A stretch of DNA of 64,000 nt from Planctomyces sp. SH-PL62 (GTDB lineage Bacteria; Planctomycetota; Planctomycetia; Planctomycetales; Planctomycetaceae). The stretch lies in NCBI GenBank assembly GCA_945893045.1, contig CAMDEA010000023.1:1-64000 (forward strand), read 5' to 3'. This document shows, piece after piece, positions 18,347 through 26,072 of this stretch; the first letter of the stretch is position 1, and each line of letters opens with the position of its first letter. The notes under the pieces are model-generated. The model was not told where the DNA came from. It made no database searches and saw only the letters and a list, made by a program, of their open reading frames with translations. The translations under genes and the position numbers were made by a program.

Positions 18347-18484
18347 GAAGCACGACCTACCCGCCTCAGCGGGTCTATTATCACAATGGCTAATACAGCA
18401 TCCTGCCGGCCATAAATCCAGGGCGGCAAATTAGCCCGTGATTTCGGGACCGTCAAGAAACAGGCGGAGATACTCGGACTCCCA

Positions 18485-18552
18485 GGGGTCAGGCACTTCG
18501 GAATTTCGGAATTGGCCGAGACCAATTCCGAAATTCCGAAGTGCCTGACCCC
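18485..18552. repeat. perfect 31-bp inverted repeat, GGGGTC...GACCCC family
   Basis: Arms at 18485-18515 and 18522-18552 are exact reverse complements with only a 6-base loop, so the hairpin would be very stable. It shares the GGGGTC ends with the element at 6757-6841. It lies just after the stop of the small Tat-signal gene on the minus strand. Confidence 0.9.
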
Positions 18553-18557
18553 GCGGC

Positions 18558-18866
18558 TTACGAGCGCCAGACGGTCATGGCAAAGGCGGGAGCGTCAGAG
18601 TTCTTCAACGGGAACGAGCTCACCCGGCGGCAGTGCATGATGTCGCCGAGGCAATCACCGGCCACCAACGTCATCACGGCGGGAGTCAAGCGCGGGTCGG
18701 AGTATCGGACGCGAATCAGTTCCAGCCAATGAGCCAACTCGACGCGGAGCGGATCGGGCTTCTCCGGAGTCGGTGGTTTCGGATCATCGGCCAATCCGAC
18801 AGCAGCAGCCGGCAATGCCGCAACGGCGGCGATCGACTTGGCGAATTCTCGGCGAGAGACGGACAT
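18558..18866 (-). CDS. small Tat-signal protein, function unknown
   Basis: From the ATG at 18866 it encodes 102 residues; an earlier in-frame ATG at 18890 adds 8 residues ahead of the signal. The N-terminus is a Tat signal, SVSRREFAKSIAAVAALPAAA, followed by a Pro-rich linker (DPKPPTPEKPDPL). The mature part is about 70 residues of helix-forming sequence ending SSFPLKNSDAPAFAMTVWRS. Small Tat proteins ending with a 'PLKNxDxPAF' motif accompany exported oxidoreductases or amidases in planctomycetes and Bacteroidetes, from memory; this needs a profile search. No such partner is adjacent here. The gene sits between two palindromic elements. Confidence 0.65.
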   Translation of the reverse strand: MSVSRREFAKSIAAVAALPAAAVGLADDPKPPTPEKPDPLRVELAHWLELIRVRYSDPRLTPAVMTLVAGDCLGDIMHCRRVSSFPLKNSDAPAFAMTVWRS

Positions 18867-18896
18867 CGCGGAACCTTCGGTACGCGGCAACGGAAA

Positions 18897-18950
18897 GTAG
18901 ACCGGTCACTCCGTGACCGGAATGTTCGAGTCACGGAGTGACTCGTCTAC
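18897..18950. repeat. GTAG...CTAC palindromic doublet (GTCACTCCGTGAC type)
   Basis: It opens with GTAGACCGGTCACTCCGTG and closes with GGAGTGACTCGTCTAC. Both halves form their own hairpin. It is nearly identical, with one base different, to the copy at 54846-54899, including the TTTGC that follows. Confidence 0.9.
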
Positions 18951-18969
18951 TTTGCTCCTGTAGTTCGCC

Positions 18970-20028
18970 TCACACGAGGCAGTGGGTCGGATCAGCCAGA
19001 TAGAACATCGCCGCCAAATCGTTCGGATGATCCAAGGAGACCAGCGGTCCCGGAGTAATCACCTCCATCGGCACGGTATCGACCTTCTCGCCGTTGCGAG
19101 CGATGAACTGGCCAATGATCAGCGACGTGCGGTGAATGCGGCAGACGGGGTTCACTGTCGTCGCGGCCAGTACACCGTTCTGCACGGCTTCAAGTCCTTC
19201 TTTCTGGCCGTCCACCGCGACAATCTTCATGTCTTTGTGGATCGTCCCTTTGATAGCCGGCGCGGCGGCGAGGGCCATGTCATCGCTGTGGAAGAACGCG
19301 CCGGCGATCGGCTCCTTTTCTTGTTCCAGCAACGACTCGAACGTGTTCCGAGCCTTCTCCTTCTTCCAATCGCACCAGCGAACTTCACCCCCCACGACTT
19401 TTACGTCGGAGAACTTCTTGACGATGTTTTCAAAGCCTTGCTTGCGTCCCTGCGCTCCGCTGTGAGCGCTCAGACCGCCGATGTGAATCACCTTGCCTTT
19501 GCCGCCGATTTTCTCCATCAGATAACCGACGCTCTTCTCGGCCATGTCCACATGATTGGGAGTGACTTCGCACCAGACGCCGGTGTCGCGCATCTTGTCC
19601 ATATCGACCAGCAACGTGTCCATCGAGATGACCGGCACGCCGCGCTGTTTCAACTTCTTCACCGGAGCCGCCAGCGAATCAATCTGCACCGCTTGGAAGC
19701 AGCAGAAATCCCATTGCTTGTGAACGATCGCGTCGATCTTGTTGCGTTGTTTTTCGGGATCGAACTCACCGTCGAACCATTCGATCTCGATGTCGAGCAG
19801 TTGGCCCCACAACTCGGCCGTGGTTTTTCCGAGCGCGCACCAACTGCTCTGCAAACCCGCATTGGAAAACGCCGCTCGCAGGCGTTTCCGTCCCGGTTGA
19901 CCGGCGCTGCTCGCGTTGACGGGAGCTTGCTGATCTCGCTGCGAGCAGCCGGCGATCCCTAAGCCAACACCGATGCCGGTTCCAGTCGCCAGTCGTTCCA
20001 GAAAGTCGCGCCGAGTTGTATCGCTCAT
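18970..20028 (-). CDS. periplasmic sugar-binding-protein-like lipoprotein
   Basis: From the ATG at 20028 it encodes 352 residues; an upstream extension to 20217 does not look coding. The N-terminus has a Tat-like RRDFLERLATGTGIGVGLGI followed by AGC, suggesting a lipoprotein. The mature part is a type 1 periplasmic-binding fold (Peripla_BP_4): KRLRAAFSNAGLQSSWCALG at its start, a hinge segment KQRGVPVISMDTLLVDMDKM, GGKGKVIHIGGLSAHSGAQG, and AGAFFHSDDMALAAAPAIKG. These match ribose/xylose-type ABC substrate-binding proteins. No permease or ATPase gene lies nearby, so it may serve a transporter encoded elsewhere or act in signalling. The ligand is unknown. Confidence 0.85.
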   Translation of the reverse strand: MSDTTRRDFLERLATGTGIGVGLGIAGCSQRDQQAPVNASSAGQPGRKRLRAAFSNAGLQSSWCALGKTTAELWGQLLDIEIEWFDGEFDPEKQRNKIDAIVHKQWDFCCFQAVQIDSLAAPVKKLKQRGVPVISMDTLLVDMDKMRDTGVWCEVTPNHVDMAEKSVGYLMEKIGGKGKVIHIGGLSAHSGAQGRKQGFENIVKKFSDVKVVGGEVRWCDWKKEKARNTFESLLEQEKEPIAGAFFHSDDMALAAAPAIKGTIHKDMKIVAVDGQKEGLEAVQNGVLAATTVNPVCRIHRTSLIIGQFIARNGEKVDTVPMEVITPGPLVSLDHPNDLAAMFYLADPTHCLV

Positions 20029-20232
20029 GTTGAGTTGTCTCCGCAAAAGTCGAGGATGCTGGGAGGCGGCATCGTGACCTGTGCGAATCAGAAAGACAAA
20101 TGCGGGTCGCCAACATTTCTGGGGGAACGCGATGGGAACGAGAGTCTTTCTCAGGTCGGCCTTATTGGAGTTGTGGGACGAGTTTTTGAGCGACCGGGCG
20201 AACTGAAAGTGAACCAACGAGCGGCGTCCTTG

Positions 20233-20352
20233 TTATTCCCCAGAGGCAGACACTTCGACCGTGAGCCACTGGCCGCAGCCATCGCCGACGAACGGTCTCC
20301 CCACCGCGTCGTCGCGAACTCGATTCGGCTCCGAACATTCGTCGCAGATCAC
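20233..20352 (-). CDS. tiny zinc-ribbon-like ORF, possibly a remnant
   Basis: A GTG at 20352 preceded by AAGGAGG at 9 bases spacing opens a 39-codon frame. It starts VICDECSEPNRVRDDAVGRP and ends DGCGQWLTVEVSASGE. The spacing matches the N-terminal zinc ribbon of the three downstream paralogues (CECG...VGR...CPECG), except that the first cysteine of the second pair is replaced. It could be a mini-protein or the broken front end of another family member. The rest of 20029-20389 shows nothing else I can support. Confidence 0.4.
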   Translation of the reverse strand: MICDECSEPNRVRDDAVGRPFVGDGCGQWLTVEVSASGE

Positions 20353-20389
20353 GGTGATGAGCCTCCTTGAATTCCAGTTTTGCGATGAG

Positions 20390-21007
20390 TCAGACGTCCC
20401 AATTGGTCCCGAACCAGTGACAGCACACCAGACTGTGTTGAGTTCGGCCATCTCGATCGGCATAGGTGACTTCGTAAAACTTCGCGTGCTTGCCCTGCCC
20501 CCAACCTCGCGTGAAAAACGCTCCTTGGAACGGACGCCAGGAAATGCTTTGGGCGGCCCCGTCATAGCTCGCGATATCGCTGCGAATCCGATAGCGGCAG
20601 AATTGGTCATACATCACGAAGTAGGCCAAGGCACCGGCAACGGCTCCCAAGACCTGCATTTGCTGCGGTGAAAACTTCAAACTCGCATACACCAGCCCGC
20701 CCCCAATGAGCGCCACAACCCCGATCGCTCCACCAACGAACAGAAGCCGTTTGGTTCCGCCCGTGCTTCCGGCGGATTTCTTCCGCGATTTCTTTTTGGC
20801 CGAGCCGCTCGCGCTTTTGGAACGCCGACGTACGGGAAGTGGTTCGCCCATTGGTTCCTGGTCGGTGTCGCCGAATTCGGAGTGATCGTCGTCCGCTTCC
20901 GGCACTTGGATGAGCGTCCCGCAATCGCGGCACTTGAACCGCTTGCCGGCTTTGCCGTCGCTCACGCGATAGCCTTTTCCGCATTCACAGGTGACCTCAA
21001 TCGCCAT
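20390..21007 (-). CDS. zinc-ribbon membrane protein, paralogue family member A
   Basis: Encodes 205 residues. Residues 1-40 are an MJ0042-like zinc ribbon: VTCECGKGYRVSDGKAGKRF followed by KCRDCG, giving two CxC/CxxC knuckles. A linker of about 40 residues is rich in Arg, Ser and Lys. Two hydrophobic segments follow: LLFVGGAIGVVALIGGGLVYASL near residues 86-108 and MQVLGAVAGALAYFVMYD just after. The C-terminal domain has conserved-looking aromatic residues (SISWRPFQGAFFTRGWGQG, SLVCCHWFGTNWDV). It is the first of three neighbouring genes with the same ribbon but different membrane domains. The function is unknown; the ribbon would face the cytoplasm. Confidence 0.8.
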   Translation of the reverse strand: MAIEVTCECGKGYRVSDGKAGKRFKCRDCGTLIQVPEADDDHSEFGDTDQEPMGEPLPVRRRSKSASGSAKKKSRKKSAGSTGGTKRLLFVGGAIGVVALIGGGLVYASLKFSPQQMQVLGAVAGALAYFVMYDQFCRYRIRSDIASYDGAAQSISWRPFQGAFFTRGWGQGKHAKFYEVTYADRDGRTQHSLVCCHWFGTNWDV

Positions 21008-21064
21008 TAGGAGTTCCCGTCGTCATAGACCGGTTGAAACAACGCCAACAGTTGAAGAAACCCA

Positions 21065-22015
21065 TCAGGACTTGGACAGCGCGGATCGGCACATCGAGAG
21101 CAGCCCGGCATAGCGGACTAGGACGAAAATCCCGAGGCCACCCGCCACGACTCCCAACATTCCGCTTCCCATGCCTCCGATGTCGGGAGGAATCTCGCGA
21201 GTTCGAACGAGACTCATGAGTCCGAGTTGCACGATCCACAACGTGAGAGACACCAGTCCCAACCAAAGCACACTGGCCGCTCTGTCGGCGATGTCCCGCA
21301 GTTCCAGGAATTCGCCGAGTCCTTTCAGGAACACGAGGAAGCAGACGAAACTTCCGACACCCAGCAGATTGGCCAACAGCGAGAGTCCGGGAGCCTGGCC
21401 GCGCTGCGCGATCGCGACGAGGACCGCGAAACCGTCGAACACCAAAGACAACAGAACGCCGCCACTGCCGGGAATCTGCGACGGAGCCGACAGGCAGAGC
21501 AGCTTGCCGACAATCATCAGCCCGGCAGCGACCACCATCGCCAATCCAGACAGGATCACCAGGGGCGATCCCACCCCCGGCTGCCCAGCTTGAGACAACA
21601 TCACCATCGAGCAGAGGCCGATCATCGCGATCACGCCGATCAGCAGCCCGTAGTACATCCAGGTGATCCCCAGCGGCACGGACGATTGATGGAACGCCGA
21701 CTTGGCTCGGCGGCCTGCGGCTCGTTCCTTTTTGAGCGCCGATTTCGACTTGCGCGACTCCGATGACACTTGCTTGGAACCGGCGTCCTTTCGACTCGAC
21801 GCCGCAGCGTGGCCGTCCGTCGTTGGCGAGCTGGGCGTATCCGAACCAACGCTTGGCTGCAGAACGGCACTCGCTCTCGGTGCGGGTTCGATGGCGATGC
21901 TCGCTTCGACCACTTGAATCCTCGCCCCGCATTCGGGGCACTTCACATTGCGTCCCGCGGAATTATTCGTGACGCCAAACTCTCGACCGCATTCGCAGGT
22001 GACATCAATCGCCAT
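21065..22015 (-). CDS. zinc-ribbon polytopic membrane protein, family member B
   Basis: From the ATG at 22015 it encodes 316 residues; the frame extends upstream but the ribbon defines the start. The zinc ribbon reads MAIDVTCECGREFGVTNNSA then NVKCPECGARIQV. A long polar, basic linker reaches residue 115. Then come six or so hydrophobic segments (GITWMYYGLLIGVIAMIGLC, VILSGLAMVVAAGLMIVGKL and others). It ends VLVRYAGLLSMCRSALSKS. That tail is shared with the small membrane protein at 25310-25537, so the last membrane segment plus tail is a reused module. It lies 58 bases upstream of member A on the same strand, in a probable operon. Confidence 0.8.
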   Translation of the reverse strand: MAIDVTCECGREFGVTNNSAGRNVKCPECGARIQVVEASIAIEPAPRASAVLQPSVGSDTPSSPTTDGHAAASSRKDAGSKQVSSESRKSKSALKKERAAGRRAKSAFHQSSVPLGITWMYYGLLIGVIAMIGLCSMVMLSQAGQPGVGSPLVILSGLAMVVAAGLMIVGKLLCLSAPSQIPGSGGVLLSLVFDGFAVLVAIAQRGQAPGLSLLANLLGVGSFVCFLVFLKGLGEFLELRDIADRAASVLWLGLVSLTLWIVQLGLMSLVRTREIPPDIGGMGSGMLGVVAGGLGIFVLVRYAGLLSMCRSALSKS

Positions 22016-22079
22016 GTTGAATTCCTCCGAGTGTGTTTTGTTACCGAGCGGTCCGGTGACGCACTCAGCTTCGAGAAAA

Positions 22080-22781
22080 TCAGGGGGCATTCCCCGACGG
22101 TTGCGTCCGCTGCAACTGGCGAAGCGCTTGCAGGATCACGCGGGATTGTTCCTCGGTCAGATACTGGCCGGTACGAATCTTCTTGTCGGTGTGCAGAACG
22201 ATCTCGTGGTATTCCTCCCCACCACGACCGGTTATGTGCTGATCCTGAATCTCCACCACATCCCTCCAATCGAAGTGCTGAGTTCTGCCGAGGCCGCCCA
22301 CGCCGGTGAAAACGGTTTCTTGGCCTCCTTGAATGGTGATTTCAATTCGCCCACCAAGACGCATCGCGCCCAGGCAGGCAAGCACCAATAAGCCAGCCAG
22401 AGGCAGAGGCAGAAGCCAAAGGGAGGAGGAAGGGGTTTGTTGGCGTAATACAGCCCACAACAGTCCAAGCCCGATGAAGCCATTCAAAGTGCCCAACATC
22501 AGGAACGGTAACGCTTCGGTCACTGATCGAGTCGATGCCACGAGACGCCAGCCATGCTCGGTGACTGCCAATGAGAGGCCAGGCGCAAGCGACCGATGTT
22601 CAGAGGCCTGATTCTCCGGAGCGTTGGTCAGATCCTTCGTGGTTCGCGCCAGTTCGTCGGAGATAACCGCAGCGAGCACTCGGACCCACGACCCGCATTC
22701 GGGACACTTCACGTTGCGCCCCACGGAGTCATTCGTGACGCCAAACTCTCGACCGCATTCGCAGATGACATCCATCGCCAT
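22080..22781 (-). CDS. zinc-ribbon membrane protein, family member C
   Basis: From the ATG at 22781 it encodes 233 residues. The first 35 residues (MAMDVICECGREFGVTNDSV, then NVKCPECGSWVRV) are nearly identical to those of member B, and the DNA of this part is also very similar, so the duplication or conversion is recent. The rest differs: two membrane segments (LPFLMLGTLNGFIGLGLLWA and LLPLPLAGLLVLACLGAMRL) and a C-terminal domain of pleckstrin-homology-like style (RIEITIQGGQETVFTGVGGL, WRDVVEIQDQHITG). It lies 64 bases upstream of member B. The function is unknown. Confidence 0.8.
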   Translation of the reverse strand: MAMDVICECGREFGVTNDSVGRNVKCPECGSWVRVLAAVISDELARTTKDLTNAPENQASEHRSLAPGLSLAVTEHGWRLVASTRSVTEALPFLMLGTLNGFIGLGLLWAVLRQQTPSSSLWLLPLPLAGLLVLACLGAMRLGGRIEITIQGGQETVFTGVGGLGRTQHFDWRDVVEIQDQHITGRGGEEYHEIVLHTDKKIRTGQYLTEEQSRVILQALRQLQRTQPSGNAP

Positions 22782-22815
22782 TGGAAGTTCTCCGAGTCTC
22801 TTCTCTGTGTTCTCT

Positions 22816-22852
22816 GTGCCTCTGTGTTTGAAGTTTTGAAACACAGAGGCAC
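22816..22852. repeat. short inverted repeat upstream of zinc-ribbon gene C
   Basis: Perfect 14-base arms, GTGCCTCTGTGTTT and its complement (22816-22829, 22839-22852), with a 9-base loop. The surrounding 'tctctgtg' repeats add low complexity. It lies 5' of member C. The rest of the gap to 23009 shows nothing. Confidence 0.75.
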
Positions 22853-23009
22853 GTAGTTCGCATCTCACGCGGTGCGGATCGCGACCAACCGGCCAAAATC
22901 CTTGCCTCGTGAATCAATGCCCGTTGCTGCTTTCCTCCCGACAGAATTTGAGAATAAGCCGAGGCTTCATTCGGGATCTGTGCCGCTACCGGCGCGAGCG
23001 TGACGGGAA

Positions 23010-24062
23010 TCAAGGCCGAGGCGTGACGTCCCACACTTTCACCGTCTTGTCGGAACTGGAGGATGCGAGACGATTCCCGTCCGGGCTGAAGACCACGCTA
23101 TGGGCTGGTTGATTGTGCCCCTTGAGCTGGACTGTCTCCTGACCGCTCGTGGCATCCCACACCTTGACCTCTCCACTCAGAGCTGTTGAGGCCAGACGCT
23201 TTCCGTCTGGGCTAAAGGCCAAGCTCCCGACCAGGTCGGGCTTCCCATTTAACATCACAAGTTCCTGACCGCTCGTGGCATCCCACACCTTCACTGTTCG
23301 ATCCAGACTTGCCGATGCCAGCCGTTTCCTGTCCGCGTCAAATGCGGCGGCCGTGACTCGGTCGGTACGCAATTTCAACGTGAGCGTTTCCTGACCACTC
23401 GTGGCGTCCCACCCCTTGACCGTTCCGTCGTGATGAGCGGCCAGCAGACGAGTCCCATCCGAACTGAAGACCAAGCGCTGAACCGGAGAGGTGTGCGCTT
23501 TGAAGGCCAGCATCTCTTGGCCGCTCGTGGCGTCCCAAATTTTAACCATCAGATCGGTGCCGGACGCCGCGAGCCTTTTTCCATCGGGGCTATAAACCAG
23601 GCTACTCACCCAGCCGGTGTCCCATTTCCACTGGCGCGACTCCTGACCGCTCGCGGCGTCCCACAGCCTGATTGGTTTGGACGAATTCGCCTCGGCGAGC
23701 CATTTCCCATCCGGGCTAAAGGCCAGAATTGTGATCGCTGCTCTTTGTGCCCTGAGCGTGAGCATCTCCTGACCGCTCGTGGCGTCCCACACCTTCACCG
23801 TCAGATCGCCAAGACTGGTGGCCGTCGCCAGTCGCTTCCCGTCCGGACTAAACACCACACCCATGACTGTGGCCGTGTGGCCTTTCAACGTGAGCGTTTC
23901 CTCGCGGGCTGACGTGACAGTTTCCACCCCGTCGTCCACGCAGCCCATCAGCGAACTGACGAGAGCTATGCCGACCATGACCCAGCCGATCGCGGCAGAG
24001 AATCCCGCCAGGCAGGAACTCCTGCGAAACCAACGTGTGCGATGTGTGGTGCATTTCCCCAT
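23010..24062 (-). CDS. WD40-repeat lipoprotein
   Basis: Encodes 350 residues. An N-terminal hydrophobic segment (FSAAIGWVMVGIALVSSLMG followed by Cys) forms a lipobox, so the protein is probably anchored to the periplasmic face. The mature part has seven WD40 repeats of about 42 residues. They are very alike, with units such as VVFSPDGKRLATATS and VKVWDATSGQE repeated at the DNA level too. A seven-bladed propeller of this kind usually serves as a scaffold. The high similarity between repeats suggests recent internal duplication. It ends SDKTVKVWDVTPRP. A second copy of this tail lies just upstream at 24099-24163. Confidence 0.85.
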   Translation of the reverse strand: MGKCTTHRTRWFRRSSCLAGFSAAIGWVMVGIALVSSLMGCVDDGVETVTSAREETLTLKGHTATVMGVVFSPDGKRLATATSLGDLTVKVWDATSGQEMLTLRAQRAAITILAFSPDGKWLAEANSSKPIRLWDAASGQESRQWKWDTGWVSSLVYSPDGKRLAASGTDLMVKIWDATSGQEMLAFKAHTSPVQRLVFSSDGTRLLAAHHDGTVKGWDATSGQETLTLKLRTDRVTAAAFDADRKRLASASLDRTVKVWDATSGQELVMLNGKPDLVGSLAFSPDGKRLASTALSGEVKVWDATSGQETVQLKGHNQPAHSVVFSPDGNRLASSSSDKTVKVWDVTPRP

Positions 24063-24098
24063 GCTGGCAGCTTTCCTCTCCTGATGAACTCGACGCCG

Positions 24099-24163
24099 TC
24101 ACTCCGCCCGTGGCGTGACGTCCCAAACCTTCACCGTCTTATCGTTGCTTGCGGAGGCCATCT
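24099..24163 (-). pseudogene. remnant of a WD40 gene 3' end
   Basis: Read on the minus strand, this stretch encodes ASASNDKTVKVWDVTPRAE and a TGA stop. It matches the tail of the WD40 gene ending at 23010 (SSSSDKTVKVWDVTPRP) in protein and DNA. It overlaps, in another frame, the last codons of the membrane-protein gene at 24131-25006. This indicates a second WD40 gene whose body was lost by recombination. Confidence 0.6.
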
Positions 24164-25006
24164 TCGACACCACTTCCACAGCAACCGGACCATCACGATC
24201 AAGAGGCCGACTCCGAGAGCCACAAATAGGGAGCCAACCAATAGGGCGGCAATTCCAGTAACAGGTGCTCCGTTCTTCACGGCCATGTGCTGAGTCAGGA
24301 TCGCATGGCCGCCGAAAATGCAGAAGAATGCCGCGACAAGTACAACTCCGACGAAATAGAAGATGAGTCCGAGGGTTTGCCCGAATCGCGTCAATGCCGT
24401 GCTTTCGACCCAGCTTGGTGATCCATCCGCAGGCACCCTGCCGTCATTTTCCGTCACACGTCTGCGTCCGCTCCAGAATGAGATGGCCCAACGCACGGCG
24501 AGCGTCATGGCAACTCCAGAACCTAACACCACCGTCAGGGCGGTCTGCGGGGAGAGCCGATCGGGAATTAGAAAGAGGGCGAGAACAGCGCCGCTGAAGC
24601 CGGCCAGGAGAAAGAGAAGAATCGCCAAAGGATGATCTTCGTGAAAGCGGCGATGACCACCTGGAATTGCGTCGTCGAGCGTTTGAAGGATCGCCGGAAG
24701 ACAATTGTCGAGGCGGACCACCGTCACTTTTCCGATGTCGGTCTTGATGACCAGATTGCTCCCGGTTTTCAAAGGGCGGATGTGAAAGCTTCGAATGTCG
24801 CTCAGCGAGCAACTGAACCACGGCAAAGCCCATCCCAGCAAGAACGGAGCTCGAATGGCGCAGCTCTGCAAATGAATCATGCTCGCCGCTCGGTCCACGA
24901 TGACCGACATCGGCCTGCCTTTCCGATCGTCGGCTTGCCAGACCAGGGAATCGGCGGAGAACTCCGGCGCGTCGGACTCACGCCGCTGGGTGCGTTTGTG
25001 TTTCAT
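24131..25006 (-). CDS. membrane protein of unknown function, 3' end replaced
   Basis: Encodes 291 residues. An N-terminal soluble region of about 110 residues reads DSLVWQADDRKGRPMSVIVD and has no known motif, though the strands suggest a PH-like or similar small beta domain. Four hydrophobic segments follow, including LAILLFLLAGFSGAVLALFL, TALTVVLGSGVAMTLAVRWA and VGVVLVAAFFCIFGGHAI. The last residues (RWPPQATIRR) are read from DNA that belongs to a WD40 gene tail in another frame, so the native C-terminus was probably lost and the current stop is accidental. It belongs to the same minus-strand cluster as the zinc-ribbon genes. Confidence 0.7.
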   Translation of the reverse strand: MKHKRTQRRESDAPEFSADSLVWQADDRKGRPMSVIVDRAASMIHLQSCAIRAPFLLGWALPWFSCSLSDIRSFHIRPLKTGSNLVIKTDIGKVTVVRLDNCLPAILQTLDDAIPGGHRRFHEDHPLAILLFLLAGFSGAVLALFLIPDRLSPQTALTVVLGSGVAMTLAVRWAISFWSGRRRVTENDGRVPADGSPSWVESTALTRFGQTLGLIFYFVGVVLVAAFFCIFGGHAILTQHMAVKNGAPVTGIAALLVGSLFVALGVGLLIVMVRLLWKWCRRWPPQATIRR

Positions 25007-25067
25007 GGATGGACTCGGTGAAGAAAACCAGTGTGCGTCGTGGCTGTGAACCCGACCACGGCCCCGC

Positions 25068-25268
25068 TCAGTCGAATTCCTTTTCGGCTCGCACGGACTC
25101 GTCAGTAATCTTGGCGATGCGGATGGCGGCTTTGATCGAGCGTTCCATCCAGGCGGGTTCCTGCCCGTCTTCGACTCGACAAGCTGCGATGTAGGCCGCG
25201 TAGATCGTCGCCGCCGCAGTCACGATGGCTTGTTCGCTGGGCTGCAAGGAAAGATGCGTTTGCTTCAT
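25068..25268 (-). CDS. small conserved-looking protein, 66 aa
   Basis: From the ATG at 25268 (GAAAGGA upstream as ribosome-binding site) it encodes 66 residues. It is mostly helical: SEQAIVTAAATIYAAYIAAC in the first half, then SIKAAIRIAKITDESVRAEK, ending in an acidic tail. The longer frame to 25598 overlaps another gene and is not credible. There is no signal peptide and no recognised domain. It follows the two-helix membrane protein at 25310-25537 by about 40 bases on the same strand, so the two may be co-transcribed. Confidence 0.65.
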   Translation of the reverse strand: MKQTHLSLQPSEQAIVTAAATIYAAYIAACRVEDGQEPAWMERSIKAAIRIAKITDESVRAEKEFD

Positions 25269-25309
25269 GACAGAGTCCTTTCGAGACGAGAGTGATTGAT
25301 CGACTTGCC

Positions 25310-25537
25310 TCAGCCATTGGACAGCGCGTAGCGACAGGTGGAAAGCAATCCCGCGTAGCGAATGACGAAGAGGATTCCAGCGACCAGCAGGACGAGCATC
25401 ACCAACAAGACACCCAGGCCGGCAATGATGGGAGGCAGCGCTCGGGCCTGTGCGGCCAAGGCAAATCCGACTTGCACGGCCAAGAGCACAACAATCCCGA
25501 TCCCCAGCAGGAGGACAACTTCGCTGCCAAGACGCAT
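25310..25537 (-). CDS. small two-helix membrane protein, related to member B tail
   Basis: From the ATG at 25537 it encodes 75 residues with two long hydrophobic segments (EVVLLLGIGIVVLLAVQVGF and LGVLLVMLVLLVAGILFVI). The C-terminus, VIRYAGLLSTCRYALSNG, matches the end of the zinc-ribbon protein at 21065-22015 (VLVRYAGLLSMCRSALSKS). It therefore seems to be a free-standing copy of that terminal membrane module. An ATG at 25570 would add 11 residues with no conserved look. The function is unknown. Confidence 0.7.
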   Translation of the reverse strand: MRLGSEVVLLLGIGIVVLLAVQVGFALAAQARALPPIIAGLGVLLVMLVLLVAGILFVIRYAGLLSTCRYALSNG

Positions 25538-25707
25538 TGTAGATGCCCGTCCGCGCTCCGGCCCCGACATCGGGACTTTGCTCAGTTAAAGCGGCCACGA
25601 CCTTGGTCTCCGGCGATCGTGCCCAACGGATTTCAGAATTCCTGTCGGGCAGGAGTGTGATTCGGGCATTTAGGCGTCAGGTGTGTCGCTCAGGTCCGTT
25701 GGATTCT

Positions 25708-25735
25708 GCTTGGCGAATCGGCTGATTCGCCAAGC
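25708..25735. repeat. short perfect palindrome
   Basis: GCTTGGCGAATC (25708-25719) and its exact complement (25724-25735) enclose a 4-base loop. It lies about 75 bases before the DUF350 gene; it could be an operator or a hairpin. The rest of 25538-25810 shows no gene. Confidence 0.6.
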
Positions 25736-25810
25736 CGGCGATCTTGGGAGAGGCTTCGATGAGCTTCGCACGACCGAATTGTCACCTTCCTTTTGTCGGA
25801 GGTCTCCTGC

Positions 25811-26059
25811 ATGTCACCGTCATCCATTCTGGCATCAATTCCCGTAGAAACGCAGGCGCTGATCAATGCGTTGATGGCCACTGCGGCATTCGGAGTCGTG
25901 GGAATCGCGCTGATGCTGGTCGGCTTCAAGGCGTTTGAATTGGTCACTCGGCGGCTGGATATTGAGAAGCAACTTGAGGACCGCAACATTGCGGTCGGCG
26001 TTGTCGTGGCCGCGATGTTGCTGGGGGTGAGCGCGATTGTGATCGTCTCAATGCTGTAG
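25811..26059 (+). CDS. DUF350 (YjfL-like) membrane protein
   Basis: From the ATG at 25811, with GGAGG eight bases upstream, it encodes 82 residues. Two hydrophobic segments flank a polar loop: LMATAAFGVVGIALMLVGFK, then FELVTRRLDIEKQLEDRNIA, then VGVVVAAMLLGVSAIVIVSML. The KQLEDRNIAVGVVVAA segment is typical of DUF350. E. coli YjfL has two copies of the domain; this protein has one. It opens a four-gene unit with a YjfM/YgiB-like lipoprotein, an ATP-grasp ligase and a potassium channel. In E. coli yjfL-yjfM-yjfC are likewise adjacent. The biochemical role of DUF350 is unknown; a part in an envelope modification system is likely from context. Confidence 0.85.
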   Translation: MSPSSILASIPVETQALINALMATAAFGVVGIALMLVGFKAFELVTRRLDIEKQLEDRNIAVGVVVAAMLLGVSAIVIVSML

Positions 26060-26072
26060 CCGAGTTCGCCAG

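Noticed and set aside
20035-20370. A 111-codon frame on the plus strand in the gap after the binding protein
   Set aside because: No motif or ribosome-binding site, and the opposite strand holds a better candidate with a zinc-ribbon pattern.
23010-24062. Regular DNA repeats that might be a CRISPR-like array
   Set aside because: The repeats are WD40 codons (KVWDATSGQE) inside one open frame with no unique spacers. I found no CRISPR array in the window.
25068-25598. A 176-codon frame containing the 66-residue protein
   Set aside because: The upstream part overlaps the membrane protein at 25310-25537 and looks like a shadow; the ribosome-binding site supports the ATG at 25268.
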